Below are positions 1 to 10,776 of a stretch of 64,000 bases of DNA, piece after piece. Below the pieces are notes generated by a model that was not told the DNA's origin, ran no database searches, and saw only the letters and a list, made by a program, of their open reading frames with translations. How positions within the stretch are numbered: position 1 is the stretch's first letter; each line of letters starts with the position of its first letter. The DNA comes from Apostichopus japonicus (Eukaryota > Echinodermata > Holothuroidea > Aspidochirotida > Stichopodidae). Where the stretch lies: positions 10,082,484 through 10,146,483 of the forward strand of contig NC_092564.1 of NCBI RefSeq assembly GCF_037975245.1, read 5' to 3'. The translations under genes and the position numbers were made by a program.

Positions 1-652
1 AGGATGAAATAAATGCTACTGGTGGTCTAATATTCAGGAGAATTGAAGATGATTTAAAATTCCCGGGTGAAACAGGAAAGATTCCATGGGAGCTGGGTTG
101 GTGCATGTGTGCCATGCATAACTTCAACCTTTTCTGGCAGAATATCTCAATGGTCATGGTGGTAATATTTGTGTGTAGTTTGATATCCCAAGCCACCAGC
201 TATCAGATGGTGGGAACTAGGGCCAAATACGTTGATATGGAATTACTGACACTTATTACATGAAGGAGAGATAGGATTGCACGGCAGTTGACATGTAAAC
301 TTGATAGGATTTGAAACCAGTACAATACTTGTAGGAATCATTGAAGTATGTGGTCAGAGTAAGAGGGTATTTAGTCACAATTATTCGTCACAATTATTGC
401 TCATATTCAAATAGTTATATAGAATAACCCCCTCCCTGCCCCACCCATCCTTTTATGACGTATTGTAGTAGCATACAAATTGTGGCAAGAGAAAGAAGTT
501 GGTCAAACTGAGCAGGCACTCAAATTATTCTGAACACTTTTCTGGCATTGTGGACATGTGACTGATCTATACAGCACATATGATTTTCCAAGTATTTGAT
601 TTTACAAGATATTTTACAGATTTAAAAGCTTACATATATCAGGTTCGTATTG
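1..652. other. Left-edge non-genic stretch
   Basis: I see no supportable gene here. One plus-strand frame (3-263) is open for 87 codons from the window edge, but it has no homology I recognise and no clear splice site, so I do not call it. The rest is AT-rich with a short C-run near 430. Confidence 0.5.
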
Positions 653-660
653 TGGTGTAG

Positions 661-1759
661 CAGTGGCGGCGGAACCGGGGGGGGGGGGCTTGGGGGGGCT
701 CAGCCCCCCAATGAAAAAGTTGAGGGGGCAAATGCATGATAAGCCCCCCCAATATTTACCAAGGCTCCGAAACGTGCATCTGCCCATTTTTCAATGCATA
801 CTTGTCGATCTGTCCGATGCACACGTATACTATATAGGTGTAATAATTTTAGTAATTGCTGGGGGACCCTGGTCCCTCGGACTGTCCCCTGGCTATAGAC
901 CACATTGTCACCCCAACCGCGTCTTCACGCCCCGTGAAAAGTGGAAGCAGTTAGTGTGAGTACCGGTAAGCGTAACACAACTTCGTCTTAGGCCAATGAC
1001 TTGCCTCATTTCAGCCAGTTCTCCAACATCCCCTTACTTAGTGGCGGAGCGTCCATATATACAGTCAGGGGGCGGATCCCCCCCCCCTCCTGACGGACTC
1101 AAATGGACTGCTGGCGCCCTTTTTCAGCTTTACACTACTTTTAACTGATTCGCGATTATTGACTATTTTATTGCGCTCTCATATACCTATTGACATTTGT
1201 CATATTCTGTTGGTGTAATTTTCCGACAAAATGGCGACGACACCTATTTATTCTCCGTTTATCTGCAAATTAGCAAGGCCCGAAAAGGGTCATTTCCTGC
1301 AATCTAGGGAGTAACTTTACTCAATTTTTTCCCGTACGCTCCGCGCCAACCTGTGGTGGCGCTCCGCTTAGATAGTGTCGAAAGCGCCCCTACAGACCAT
1401 TCTTGCCCCCCCTGACCAATACCCCTAGCTCCGCCACTGCCCTTACTACACTCAAAAACGTCTTTGCGAGAACACTACGAGTAATAGCTACTCTCTTAAA
1501 ACACCATCGAATATACAAATTACAATGTTTTTACAGACTTTTACGTGCAATCTGAGAAATTGCAGGCTTGAGACCCATATTTTAGGGCTAGGTATTCGCA
1601 GCATAAAACACTCGGGAAGTGCCGTTTCCGGCCATCTGGGGGTTTGAAAAAACCCCAAATTTTCTTGTACGCTTCGCGCCAACCGATGGTGGCGCTCCGC
1701 TTAGATAGTCTCCACACATTAGCCCCCCCCCCAATAATTTTTCCGTTCCGCCGCGCCTG
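661..1759. mobile_element. hAT-like MITE (outer), interrupted by a second MITE
   Basis: The left end CAGTGGCGGCGGAAC and the reverse complement of the right end (CAGGCGCGGCGGAAC) match at 13 of 16 positions. Both sides are flanked by the same 8-bp sequence TGGTGTAG (653-660 and 1760-1767), a perfect target-site duplication. An 8-bp duplication and a CA..TG-type terminus fit the hAT superfamily; the family name is inference. The element has long G and C runs and no transposase frame, so it is non-autonomous. It is split by a younger element at 1039-1439; without that insert and its duplicated site the original was about 690 bp. Confidence 0.85.
1039..1439. mobile_element. hAT-like MITE nested inside the 661-1759 element
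   Basis: The termini TAGTGGCGGAGC and, on the opposite strand, CAGTGGCGGAGC match at 11 of 12 positions. The flanks are a perfect 8-bp duplication CCCTTACT (1031-1038 and 1440-1447). The 401-bp element has no coding capacity and carries an internal GC-rich module (about 1326-1374) also seen at 1660-1709 in the outer element. It inserted after the outer element. Confidence 0.88.
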
Positions 1760-3454
1760 TGGTGTAGTACAGATTGACTCTATGCATAAAAGCAAAGGCA
1801 AAATTAGAAACATAGAAGAAAAACAAACAGTAACAACATTGTATTAACTTTTCTCTCCTTTTGTATTGAAACATACATTTCTTCAAAAGAATCGCATTCA
1901 GGAAATTTAAGATTACATGGTTGTAATACGATTGCTGCATGTTTGCATGTTCAATTCTCTGGTCTGATGCAATTCGTGGCCACAAGTCGACTAGGTTTGG
2001 TTAAGTTCTCATTCCTTCTTGCAGTGTATAAGCTAACTTCCATTTGTGTGTGAGGAATCTAGTTGGCAGTAATTCGGCACTCTTCCAGTACAAAGTCCAA
2101 GTATGTGATGCAATCCAGAGGTTAATGTTGCGTTAGTTCCTTGGTCCAGTGAAACATCCATCTTGAATTCCCTAATTATGTAGACGAGAAAAGATGTAGT
2201 GTTACATTCAAATATCATATAGCTACAAATTTTGTAACAGTTGTCGTGTGAAGGCCTGTAAACCTTGAAAACCTTCACTGTATACCTTCACTGTAAACCC
2301 TTCTGATGGACAGAAGGAGCGCCTGTTAAAATCTAGCACGGTGGAGCCATCTCTGTTGAGAGAATTTATGGATTGAAAAGATGGTTTTGGGGATGCATGG
2401 ATGATGGTAGCAAGTATAAAAAAAGAAGCAACGAATTCCAAGAAGCTGGGGAAAAAACATAGGCAAGAGCAGATATCTCACAGTGAACAAAATGATTTAG
2501 TTGCTGGGCATGTTGATGTAATTTGAAAAAAAAATCATATATCGTTGATTATATTAGTTGTTGGGAACTGTTGGTCAAAATAACAACAACAAAAAAACCC
2601 AGACCTAAACGTAAAATGAATGAGACAATTTAAACTCCTTAACCCGAAGAAAAAGATCCTTCCCCACTGAGAGTTGATGGATTAAGCTTTACTATACCAC
2701 CAAATGCCCAAAAATTCAAACGATGTGTATGATCTTTGACAACCAAAAAGTAAATTGTCAACATTTATACAATTACGTGTATAGAAACACATGTACAAAT
2801 ACATACAAATGTGTTTTATGCAAAATAATACATTTATACAACTACTGTACCTCTCTACATACATATATAAGGAATCTGTCCTTTATATTCTAGCTTATCC
2901 TTTAGAGACCACTTGACAAAACTGGAACTACAAACCTTCCATAGAGTCCTGCGGTCTTCTCAACCACCCTCGGGAAGGATTTTCAACCACAGTATAACTT
3001 GAAACCTGAAACGAACAGTTTGGCTGAAACTAACAAGGATGGAGCTGTCAGGGTAAATAAGACTCCAATTAACTTTCAAAAATCCTACCTTCTTGAACTT
3101 TTGGATTGACTTACAGAAACAGGTGCAATGGTGAAGTTCCCCACCAATTCATGTTCTGATACTACGTACTGTACATTGAAGAAAAGACTTCAGATATACT
3201 AAAATGAACAGTGCGGACTAAATTTCGGTATCATTTAAATTCAAAAAAAAAAAAAAATTAAATTTAAAATTAAAATTTCGGTATTATTTTGAGAGGAAAA
3301 TTTAGGCAGAATAGCTAAAATGAAGATAACATTTTGCATCTCTGTATAATCAGATCTATCTCATAAGAAAGGTACTATTTCAAGAAAAAATGGGTAGTGC
3401 TTTTTCACCAAAATAATTTTCTGTCTGGGCAGTGGCACGCTTAGGATTTCAAAG

Positions 3455-3890
3455 GGAATCAAATTCAAAGTTTCCCCTGACTGATTTAGGTAAGGGTTGA
3501 ATGAAGGATTTGATAAGGGAGGGGAGCTGCACTGGGGTCAATGAAGCAGACTCCTGTATAGAGGGGCCTGAAGGTACTTCCCTATAACATTTTACATGTC
3601 AAATGTGAATTCGGAGGCATTTCTAGACTATAGTGTAGGTTGTATAAGAAGCTGTAAAAGGAAGATTTTGCTAATCAATAATGATGATAAAAAATCAAAC
3701 TTCCCCTTGACTGACTAAGGTAGAGGCCTGAACCTTAATTCGAGAGCCAGAGGCGAATCAAGGTGCTGCAATGGTGTCATTGAAGTTGTCTTCTTTGTAC
3801 AAGGTTAGGGGTCTCCCTGGAACAGAAGTAACATGTCAAATTGTGCATTCTGTGGCTTCTAATGAAGCTTCTAGATGATAAATTAGGCCT
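3455..3890. repeat. Degenerate tandem duplication, about 230-bp unit
   Basis: Two adjacent blocks share the same order of landmarks: 'tttcccctgactga' followed by a 'gctgcactggggtcaatgaag'-like stretch and 'aacatttTACATGTCAAA', repeated with many substitutions about 230 bp later ('ttccccttgactgac', 'gctgcaatggtgtcattgaag', 'TAACATGTCAAA'). It is an old duplication with no coding signal. Confidence 0.55.
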
Positions 3891-6800
3891 AAACCCATGG
3901 TTTTGCTGATAAGTACTTTGTGGAACATGAAAAGGGCGGGGGGGGGGGGGGAGGGGTTTGTTTTGATTTTAGAACTTACTTAGTCAAATTCTTACCTGGC
4001 TGAATGCACAAAAAAAAAAAAAAAAAATGACCCAGCTTGGTCCCCCTCTTGATCCCCTTCCCTCTTTTTGAACTCCACTGTGTTCAATTATTTCAGTATA
4101 ATTATCAGTTCTGATTTCTCCAGCATCATAACTTAAATGGGGCTATGGCTCTGCTAAGTTATTTCAGTTCCTGAATATTCTTTTTCTGAAGATTTTCATT
4201 TGCAAATGCCATACATCATTTCCTATTATGCCAGTGGCATAGACCTGTGCTGAGCCCAAAAATATTTGTCTGCCTGCTGCTACCCTCCCGCATAAAAAAA
4301 GACGCAATTTTGTTTTCTCGAAAATAGTTTCTGCCTGCCCACCTAGAAGAGCATTGTGCTCCACTAACAAAAGTCTAGCTAAGCCCATTTTTTATATTAA
4401 CCCCTGAATGATTTTTTTTTTATTAAGGTCCAATACCCTGGCACAATAACACCGTGGTGAATATGATATTGCAGACTGCAATGTTGACCTTAAATCAGTA
4501 GGGGCTAGAAAAGTTCTTTATTCAGTTAAATGTAGCACAAAGAGACATGCCAACATGTTTTCAAAGAGCCACCCACATATTCTTTTTGAAACTGCCAAGT
4601 GAAGCGAAAGAAGGAGCAAAATGGAAAGCACTGCTTGAAATAATAATCAGTCACTGATTTATACGATGATTAAGCGACCCACAAATATGCCAGAGGAGAT
4701 TGAAGGCCATATGGTAGTCTACTATAGTACTCTATCTAAGGATATTGAAGGAAGTCTAGCAAATTGGTACTTGCTCAAGCTGTGTTTAGTATTACTCGCT
4801 GTTACAATTGGAACAGATTAAGGTCTCTAAAAAGTTTCAAATGACAATAAATTCTCCAACACCACCACAGCAGGAATGCCCAAAGTTTGTTTCCAATGTG
4901 GCCCAAGTTAGAATATATTGCAATCTTGGAAGTCAATATACGTACATTAGTAGATCAACATTTTGAAATGTGTTCACTGATGAGTTGCTTCAAGCTCAAT
5001 AGTATATTGACCACACAGTTTTAGCATGATAAAAAATGCTAAAGGTTTACAAAAGTACTAACCCTCAGGGCTCGGATAATACTTCAGACATATTTTATCA
5101 CCATTTTTTTTTTTGATATGAGAAATTCAAGAGCCACTGCAAACAAACCACATAGAAAATAATACAAACAACCTGACTCTAAAGGAAGCCAAAATGGAAC
5201 TGTAAGCTTGACTAGACTAGACATTTTGTATCTTGGATGCATGCAAAGACAGGTAACCGTTTAAAACATTATCTCTACAACTTAACTAGCCAACAAGATT
5301 AAACTTTGGATATCAATCCATACCTTCAATCTCTGAACCAAGAAAACTGAAGATATTGCAGATGGGGATGTTGAACGGTAAAGATTCTGAGAGATATGCT
5401 GATGTATGGCATTTTGCTTTTGCTAAACAGTTTGGTACAGTATATTTAACATATATTGAATGTCAATGTCATTTAACAATCAAAAAGCTGGAGTAACCTC
5501 TATCTAACAAAGTTTTAATCCAATTGAAATATTGTTTTGTTTATTTGTTGTTTTCACAATGTATGCTTGCTTTCAGGTAGCTTCCCAGTTCACGACTGGG
5601 TCATTGTGTATGTGAGGGTGGTTTTCTGTTACACTTCACATGACCTTACTATGATAAAGCATCGTTAAGTCTTTGAGAATTTTGACCAGTGCATCCATCA
5701 ATTTCTTTCTTTCTTTGATTGCTGTGGTAAGGTGAAGTCACAGGAATGCATCTAATTCTTGGACTGATTTGCTTATGAATAGGTAAAATCATTACATGTC
5801 TATTGGATCACTTTAGAATGATCCAGTAGTATTATTACTCCCTTTCAGCAACATCTACAAGGGAATGTCTAGGATCATTAGTGCTGCTTTTCATTAAATC
5901 CTATAAATAACATTGGATGACAATATTCCACACCCAACAACTTTTAATTTGGGGATTGATGCAATCATTCATTATACTATTAAGTATGAATTCCAGCAAT
6001 CAGCCAGTTTAAAAAGACAAGGTACTTTTTTGTCCATATAACTTGGGTCCCGTCTTTGCTTCCGAATAAGATCCTGCCAGGATTGTAAAATCAGGCCATC
6101 TAGCTTAAATACATTTGAAATTGTTTGCAGTAGAAAAAAACAGTGCTCCCTCTCCCTTCTCTTTCAGACAGGGTTTCCTTGCCCATCACTTGTAATGTAG
6201 CCCTAGTTGGATTCAAGCTGCCATTTCTTTGGAAAGAATAAAAGGCTTTCTTGACAGTAAAAGTCACACCATGTTTCACTTACAGGGAATGCAATGTGAG
6301 AAACAATTTTTGGATTGGGGGAAGGGGGCCCAGAATGCTGGTAATGCAAGCTGGGATCTCTGCACTATTACTAAGCCACATCTGTGGGGGGGGGGGGGTC
6401 GAAAGGCCAACCATGGGGTGAAACACCCTGAAGCTTTGTGGATATTATTTCCAATTTTGGAGGTAGACACATAAATTATGGGCAGTGGAAGCCTTCTTGC
6501 CTGTTTTGTTGATAATGGCAACTTTTTTATTTGGAAGGAAAGCGCAAAACTTTCGGGGGGGGGGGGGGGTGTGCATGTGCACTATTCTCCATTATTCTGA
6601 TTCAGGCAATTTCTTGAAATACTCTCAATACAATCCAGAATATTGGGGGGGGGGGTGGATGTGGTTACAACACACCACTGTGTGTCTGTTATTGTTATTA
6701 AGGTGAAACATGTTTCATGCAGTAGGTAATAAAAAGAAAGAAATTGTCACCAACTAATTGTTTGTTTCATTTGCACACCTTAAACTTTCTCCTTATAAAT

Positions 6801-6972
6801 TTAACATTTTTGCCATGTGCAAGTCTAGTCTGCTAAAGTGCCCATGTACCATATGTATTATTTATATAGTTTGGATCAATCAAGATTAGGGTCATTACAG
6901 CACCAGAGCTTGAATTAAGGGTCTAGAGGGGCGGGCAAGCTTTTTAAATGGACGGTCGGAAATTGCCTTAGA

Positions 6973-7006
6973 CAGGGAGCTGCTACTCTAGAGTAGCAGC
7001 TCCCTG
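6973..7006. mobile_element. Ultrashort palindromic insertion, 34 bp
   Basis: A perfect 34-bp palindrome made of the arm CAGGGAGCTGCTACTCT and its exact reverse complement, with no spacer. CCTTAGA directly precedes it and directly follows it, a 7-bp direct repeat (8 bp if the last G is counted with the flank). Similar palindromes starting CAKGGAG occur at 28186, 40511, 43966 and 58957. This looks like a minimal inverted-terminus insertion, not a gene or terminator. Confidence 0.7.
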
Positions 7007-7789
7007 CCTTAGATAATTATTGAAATGGCACACAGCAATGGAAGAAGTTTTCGACATCACAAGGCACGGACAGCAATTTTTGCTGGAGTTTTAAACAATT
7101 TTTGGGCCCTGATTTAGTTTGATAAAATTTTATAATCTGATGATCATCCAGATAATTACGAGGGCACTTACGGGAACTAATTTAAAGGGGTAATTATTGC
7201 TGTCGCAAACAGATGATTTTTAAGGGCATTGCATTGTTTTAACAGCCATTGAGGTAGAGACATCTTTGCTGTCTCCTTCTGGGTGAGAATTATTTATTGC
7301 AACAATACATCATAGCTTTCTCCAAACATTGCAATAGGAAATGATGATGTTTAATCATCACATTTTGGTTCAATAATGACAGAAATTTCTGAGATCAATG
7401 AAAAGTTAAAGTATAAGACCTTATCAGATCGGTTGTGTATGGGCAACAAAGTGCTTCAAAAGTTATGATCATTGAAACCTGCAACAATGAGTCTGTGTGT
7501 TGCATTGCTGCTTAAATATATATTTTTAGCATCTAGACTGTGGGAAGTTACCCATGGTATAACATGTACCAATAACCTGTTTTAATCACCCAACACCCAC
7601 CCAGAGCACCAATTTTTTGAAGTAGATTTTACTTTTTGGATGTAGTTTTGAAGATTTCTTCAGATCTATTAAATCCCTATACGAAACTAAACAGAAGTTG
7701 ACTAAACTATGTTCACCAAAACAAGATAATTATAGCATTGGAGAACTTGCAGACTAATTGTAGCTTTTAATTTTTTAGTTATCACGTTA

Positions 7790-8110
7790 AAAATGGTTTC
7801 AGACTTTGACACCTGTTGACCTCTTCCCACTAGGGTTCTTTTACTTACTAGCGAACTCCTTCCAAACTTCACTTTTGATGTTTACAAGGTTTTCACTTTG
7901 ACCTCTGTTGACTTTAAATGACCTTTGACCACAGAAAACAACCAGGTATTTTACTCACTAAGGTGGATCCAGGTACCAAATATGAAGTTCATCCAACAAT
8001 TACTTTGGATTTATTGTACATACCAGGTTTGACCTCTATTGACCTTCACAGAAATGTTCTTGCTCTCACTAAGGTGGATCCACATACCATATATGGATTT
8101 CTTTGAAAAT
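7790..8110. repeat. Dispersed 'tgacctttgacc' repeat copy
   Basis: Degenerate copy of a family with recurring phrases such as 'tttgacctctgttgac', 'aaatgacctttgacc', 'ttgtactc/ttactcactaaggtgg' and 'tatgaagttcatcca'. The two halves of this copy repeat each other. It contains TGACCTTTGACCA at 7919-7931, one base from a perfect DR1 nuclear-receptor half-site pair. No coding function is suggested. Confidence 0.7.
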
Positions 8111-9625
8111 TCAATTGGGAGTTACAGCATTTCCAAGCCAAAAGCATCACACACACACAAGCCATCACCATCGTATAGATTCCTTTTTGCTTTGGCAAGG
8201 AACAAAAAGTTAGGCCTTGCAGTTGTCATATGTTCTGACGATACTGGCAGTTAACTGTCAGTTTACTTGTTATGTATCCCATACATTCATTCTAAGTGAC
8301 AAGGGACTAAAAGAAATGGAGAACGGACTATTATAAATACGACAACAGTTTTTACAGCTATCTATTTCTACCTCAAGATCTTAACCCAATTAAAAAATTG
8401 CAGACAATAGGTTATGGTTTATCATTATGTACAAGTCAGAAAATAGACAATAATGACGATTTTTAATGATAACCCAATTTGATAGAACAAGGAAAACAGA
8501 ATCGGTAACACAAATGTGTTACCATAACATCAAAAAAATTAGCTGACTAATTGATTAAAATCATAAGAGCTTCCATAAGACTGTCATTAAATATGCAAAA
8601 GGAGATCTTAACCTGAGAGGGTCAAATCTTTGATATGAAACATGGGACAAAACGTTTACCTTAATTCTTTAATGGTTTTTGTGATGAACTATGTGATGAA
8701 AATACAGACTGTGCAATACAAAAAAAAAAAAAAATTAAAAAAGAAAAATGGGAAAATTGTTCCCTTAATATGGGTGTATCAATCTACAAAAGTGATTTTA
8801 AGCTCAATTTCTCCATAATCTTTCTTCAACCTTAGCAGTTGAACACAAATTTGAAATGTCACAAAAGCAGGATATTTTGGCCAAGCAATCCATTAAAATG
8901 CATTATGAATGGTGGAATAAATTGACCAGCTAAACAATACTTGTAAAAGGATACAGACCATAGTTAAGTCAATACTTCAGAGGACCAAAGAGTCAACAAA
9001 TAACATAAAAACTAAACTACGTTTTTTTTCTTTTCGAATTCATTAGTGAATTCAATATGCACTGATTCTGAACACAGGAGGATGTGTGATCTATTTCCTT
9101 AAGTGATAATAAGCTATGAAGGTTATCCCTCAAAATATATTCGACATCTCAATAGCATTATGAATAACTGAAACCTTTATTTGTTATAACCACAGAGATT
9201 TTGACAGATTCACAAATGGCAGTATAAACCATTTCATGAGGGACCTAACAGCCGATTTTAATTTTTTTTTTTAAGCAAACATGGCATTTTAATAAATGTC
9301 AAAAACTAAATAGAGGTATTAATATCTCATAAGGGTCTTAACGGTCAGTCTTACTATGTACAATAGTTCATAAAGATAGTGTAACAGCAGCAAATCTTTG
9401 TATGTACTACAAGAAGATATTGGCAGTAATGAAGCAACCTTAAATTTTAAATCTAAGATTGCCTGATCACCTTTAGTACAAGCAGCGATAAGTGTTTTCT
9501 TCTCTTTAATAACCTTAAAAGAATGATTTGCTTGGTACAAACTTTGCGTCTTAAAAAAAAACAAGATAATCACTTTTTTATTCATTGATTCTAAAACATT
9601 ATTGTAGTGAAGCTTGTATCACTCT

Positions 9626-9631
9626 TTTATT
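9626..9631 (-). promoter_or_regulatory. Candidate poly(A) signal for hnRNP gene 1
   Basis: The minus strand reads AATAAA here, about 1.15 kb below the stop codon of hnRNP gene 1 and about 420 bp below the conserved 3' UTR block. It is the first AATAAA I found in this orientation after that block. The assignment is positional inference. Confidence 0.3.
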
Positions 9632-10050
9632 GGTTGATTCCAATCACACATTGAATGCATGAACAGACTTGGCCAAAAATCAAAATTTCTCAATCAGGCA
9701 AAGCCCCACACTCAACATAACATCGTTTTTTAAGATTGAGATGTAAGGGACATAATGTGAGGTGCAAATCATCCAAAGGGTTTGAAAAAACTATCCAAAA
9801 TTAATTCATCCCCAGCTGAGAGATCACATCAAACAAAATCCTAGAAAAGACAAGTATTTGCAAAAACACTTCAAAAAATTTGAGGTTAATCGAATCAATT
9901 CAATAATAAGTGACTAAGAAAGTTAAGCTTCCGTCAACTTGAACAAACTTCCAAGCTAAATGGAACGGACCAAGTTATATCAAGTTCAGAACACCTGTTT
10001 TGAAACTGGACAACAAGTGCTGTATGTTAGAGCACCAGGGTTCTAATTTC

Positions 10051-10404
10051 AATAGCTTAACCTGGTCCAAACAAATTACTGACAAATAAATATGAGCGAT
10101 TGTTCTACTAATTATGACGGTCTCCAAGATAATTTCTATTCTCTTAGCTTCTGTCCATATCCCATTAAAATATTTGTTAGCTGATGATCCTGACTATATA
10201 TCCTGGCTGGCCATCTGAATCTTTACTGATAAACTGTTCTATCCTGTCCCAAACAATCTTCAAAGGCTGCTGACCCTCCTGGCTTTATCCCATGGCTATC
10301 GACGTTCTAGTGGTGCTCTTATTTAGTACAAACTGAATGATCTTAAATGGTAATGGGGGGCAATCCTTCACTGTTGACTATTTACACAACCCCAAAGAAA
10401 CAAT
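10051..10404 (-). other. Conserved 3' UTR exon of hnRNP gene 1
   Basis: On the minus strand a pyrimidine-rich acceptor (ttcatttatcacag) precedes position 10404. It can join the GT donor that lies 4 nt after the stop codon (exon end 10773, then GTAAGT), giving a 368-nt 3' UTR intron. The block 10051-10442, which includes acceptor and exon, is nearly identical to 30290-30685 in the same position of hnRNP gene 2: a handful of substitutions and a few short gaps over about 395 bp. It holds many UAG trinucleotides in transcript sense. The exon may continue below 10051. Exon boundaries are predicted from sequence only. Confidence 0.65.
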
Positions 10405-10776
10405 CTGTGATAAATGAATGAAAGAAATCAGTTCAGATTAATCATAAGTACACAAATACAAACAAAGAGTGATTGAAAACTGTAGATATCATTTAACCAC
10501 AAATACCTCTTTGAGAATGGAAAGAAAATTAACTTGACATATTCAAGTGTCACTGAAAGTTGATATTGATATTCAGTACTTTTGCAGACCTAGACTTTTT
10601 TACAAAGTTCAATTACAAAAAAAAAGGAATCACTTTCAGAATTATTAAGAATTCGGACAGCCTATTACAACAACCTACTACTCAGCAAATAAAAATTCTG
10701 GTGGGCATGATTTTCCTTTAAGCAATATGAACTCTTAAAAGGATAGTGTTTATTGTTTTGTTATTGACTTACCTCT

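Larger units (their letters stand above)
1768..9625. other. Intergenic region downstream of hnRNP gene 1
   Basis: No gene is supported over this stretch. It holds a degenerate duplication (3455-3890), homopolymer runs (poly-A near 3242, 4010 and 8722; G-runs near 3938, 6387, 6556 and 6643), a 34-bp palindromic insertion (6973-7006) and a dispersed repeat (about 7790-8110). The short frames present lack start context, splice signals or recognisable protein character. Confidence 0.55.

Noticed and set aside
3-263. Plus-strand frame open from the left edge (87 codons)
   Set aside because: No start, no recognised domain and no clear splice acceptor inside the window; chance open frames of this length are expected in 64 kb.
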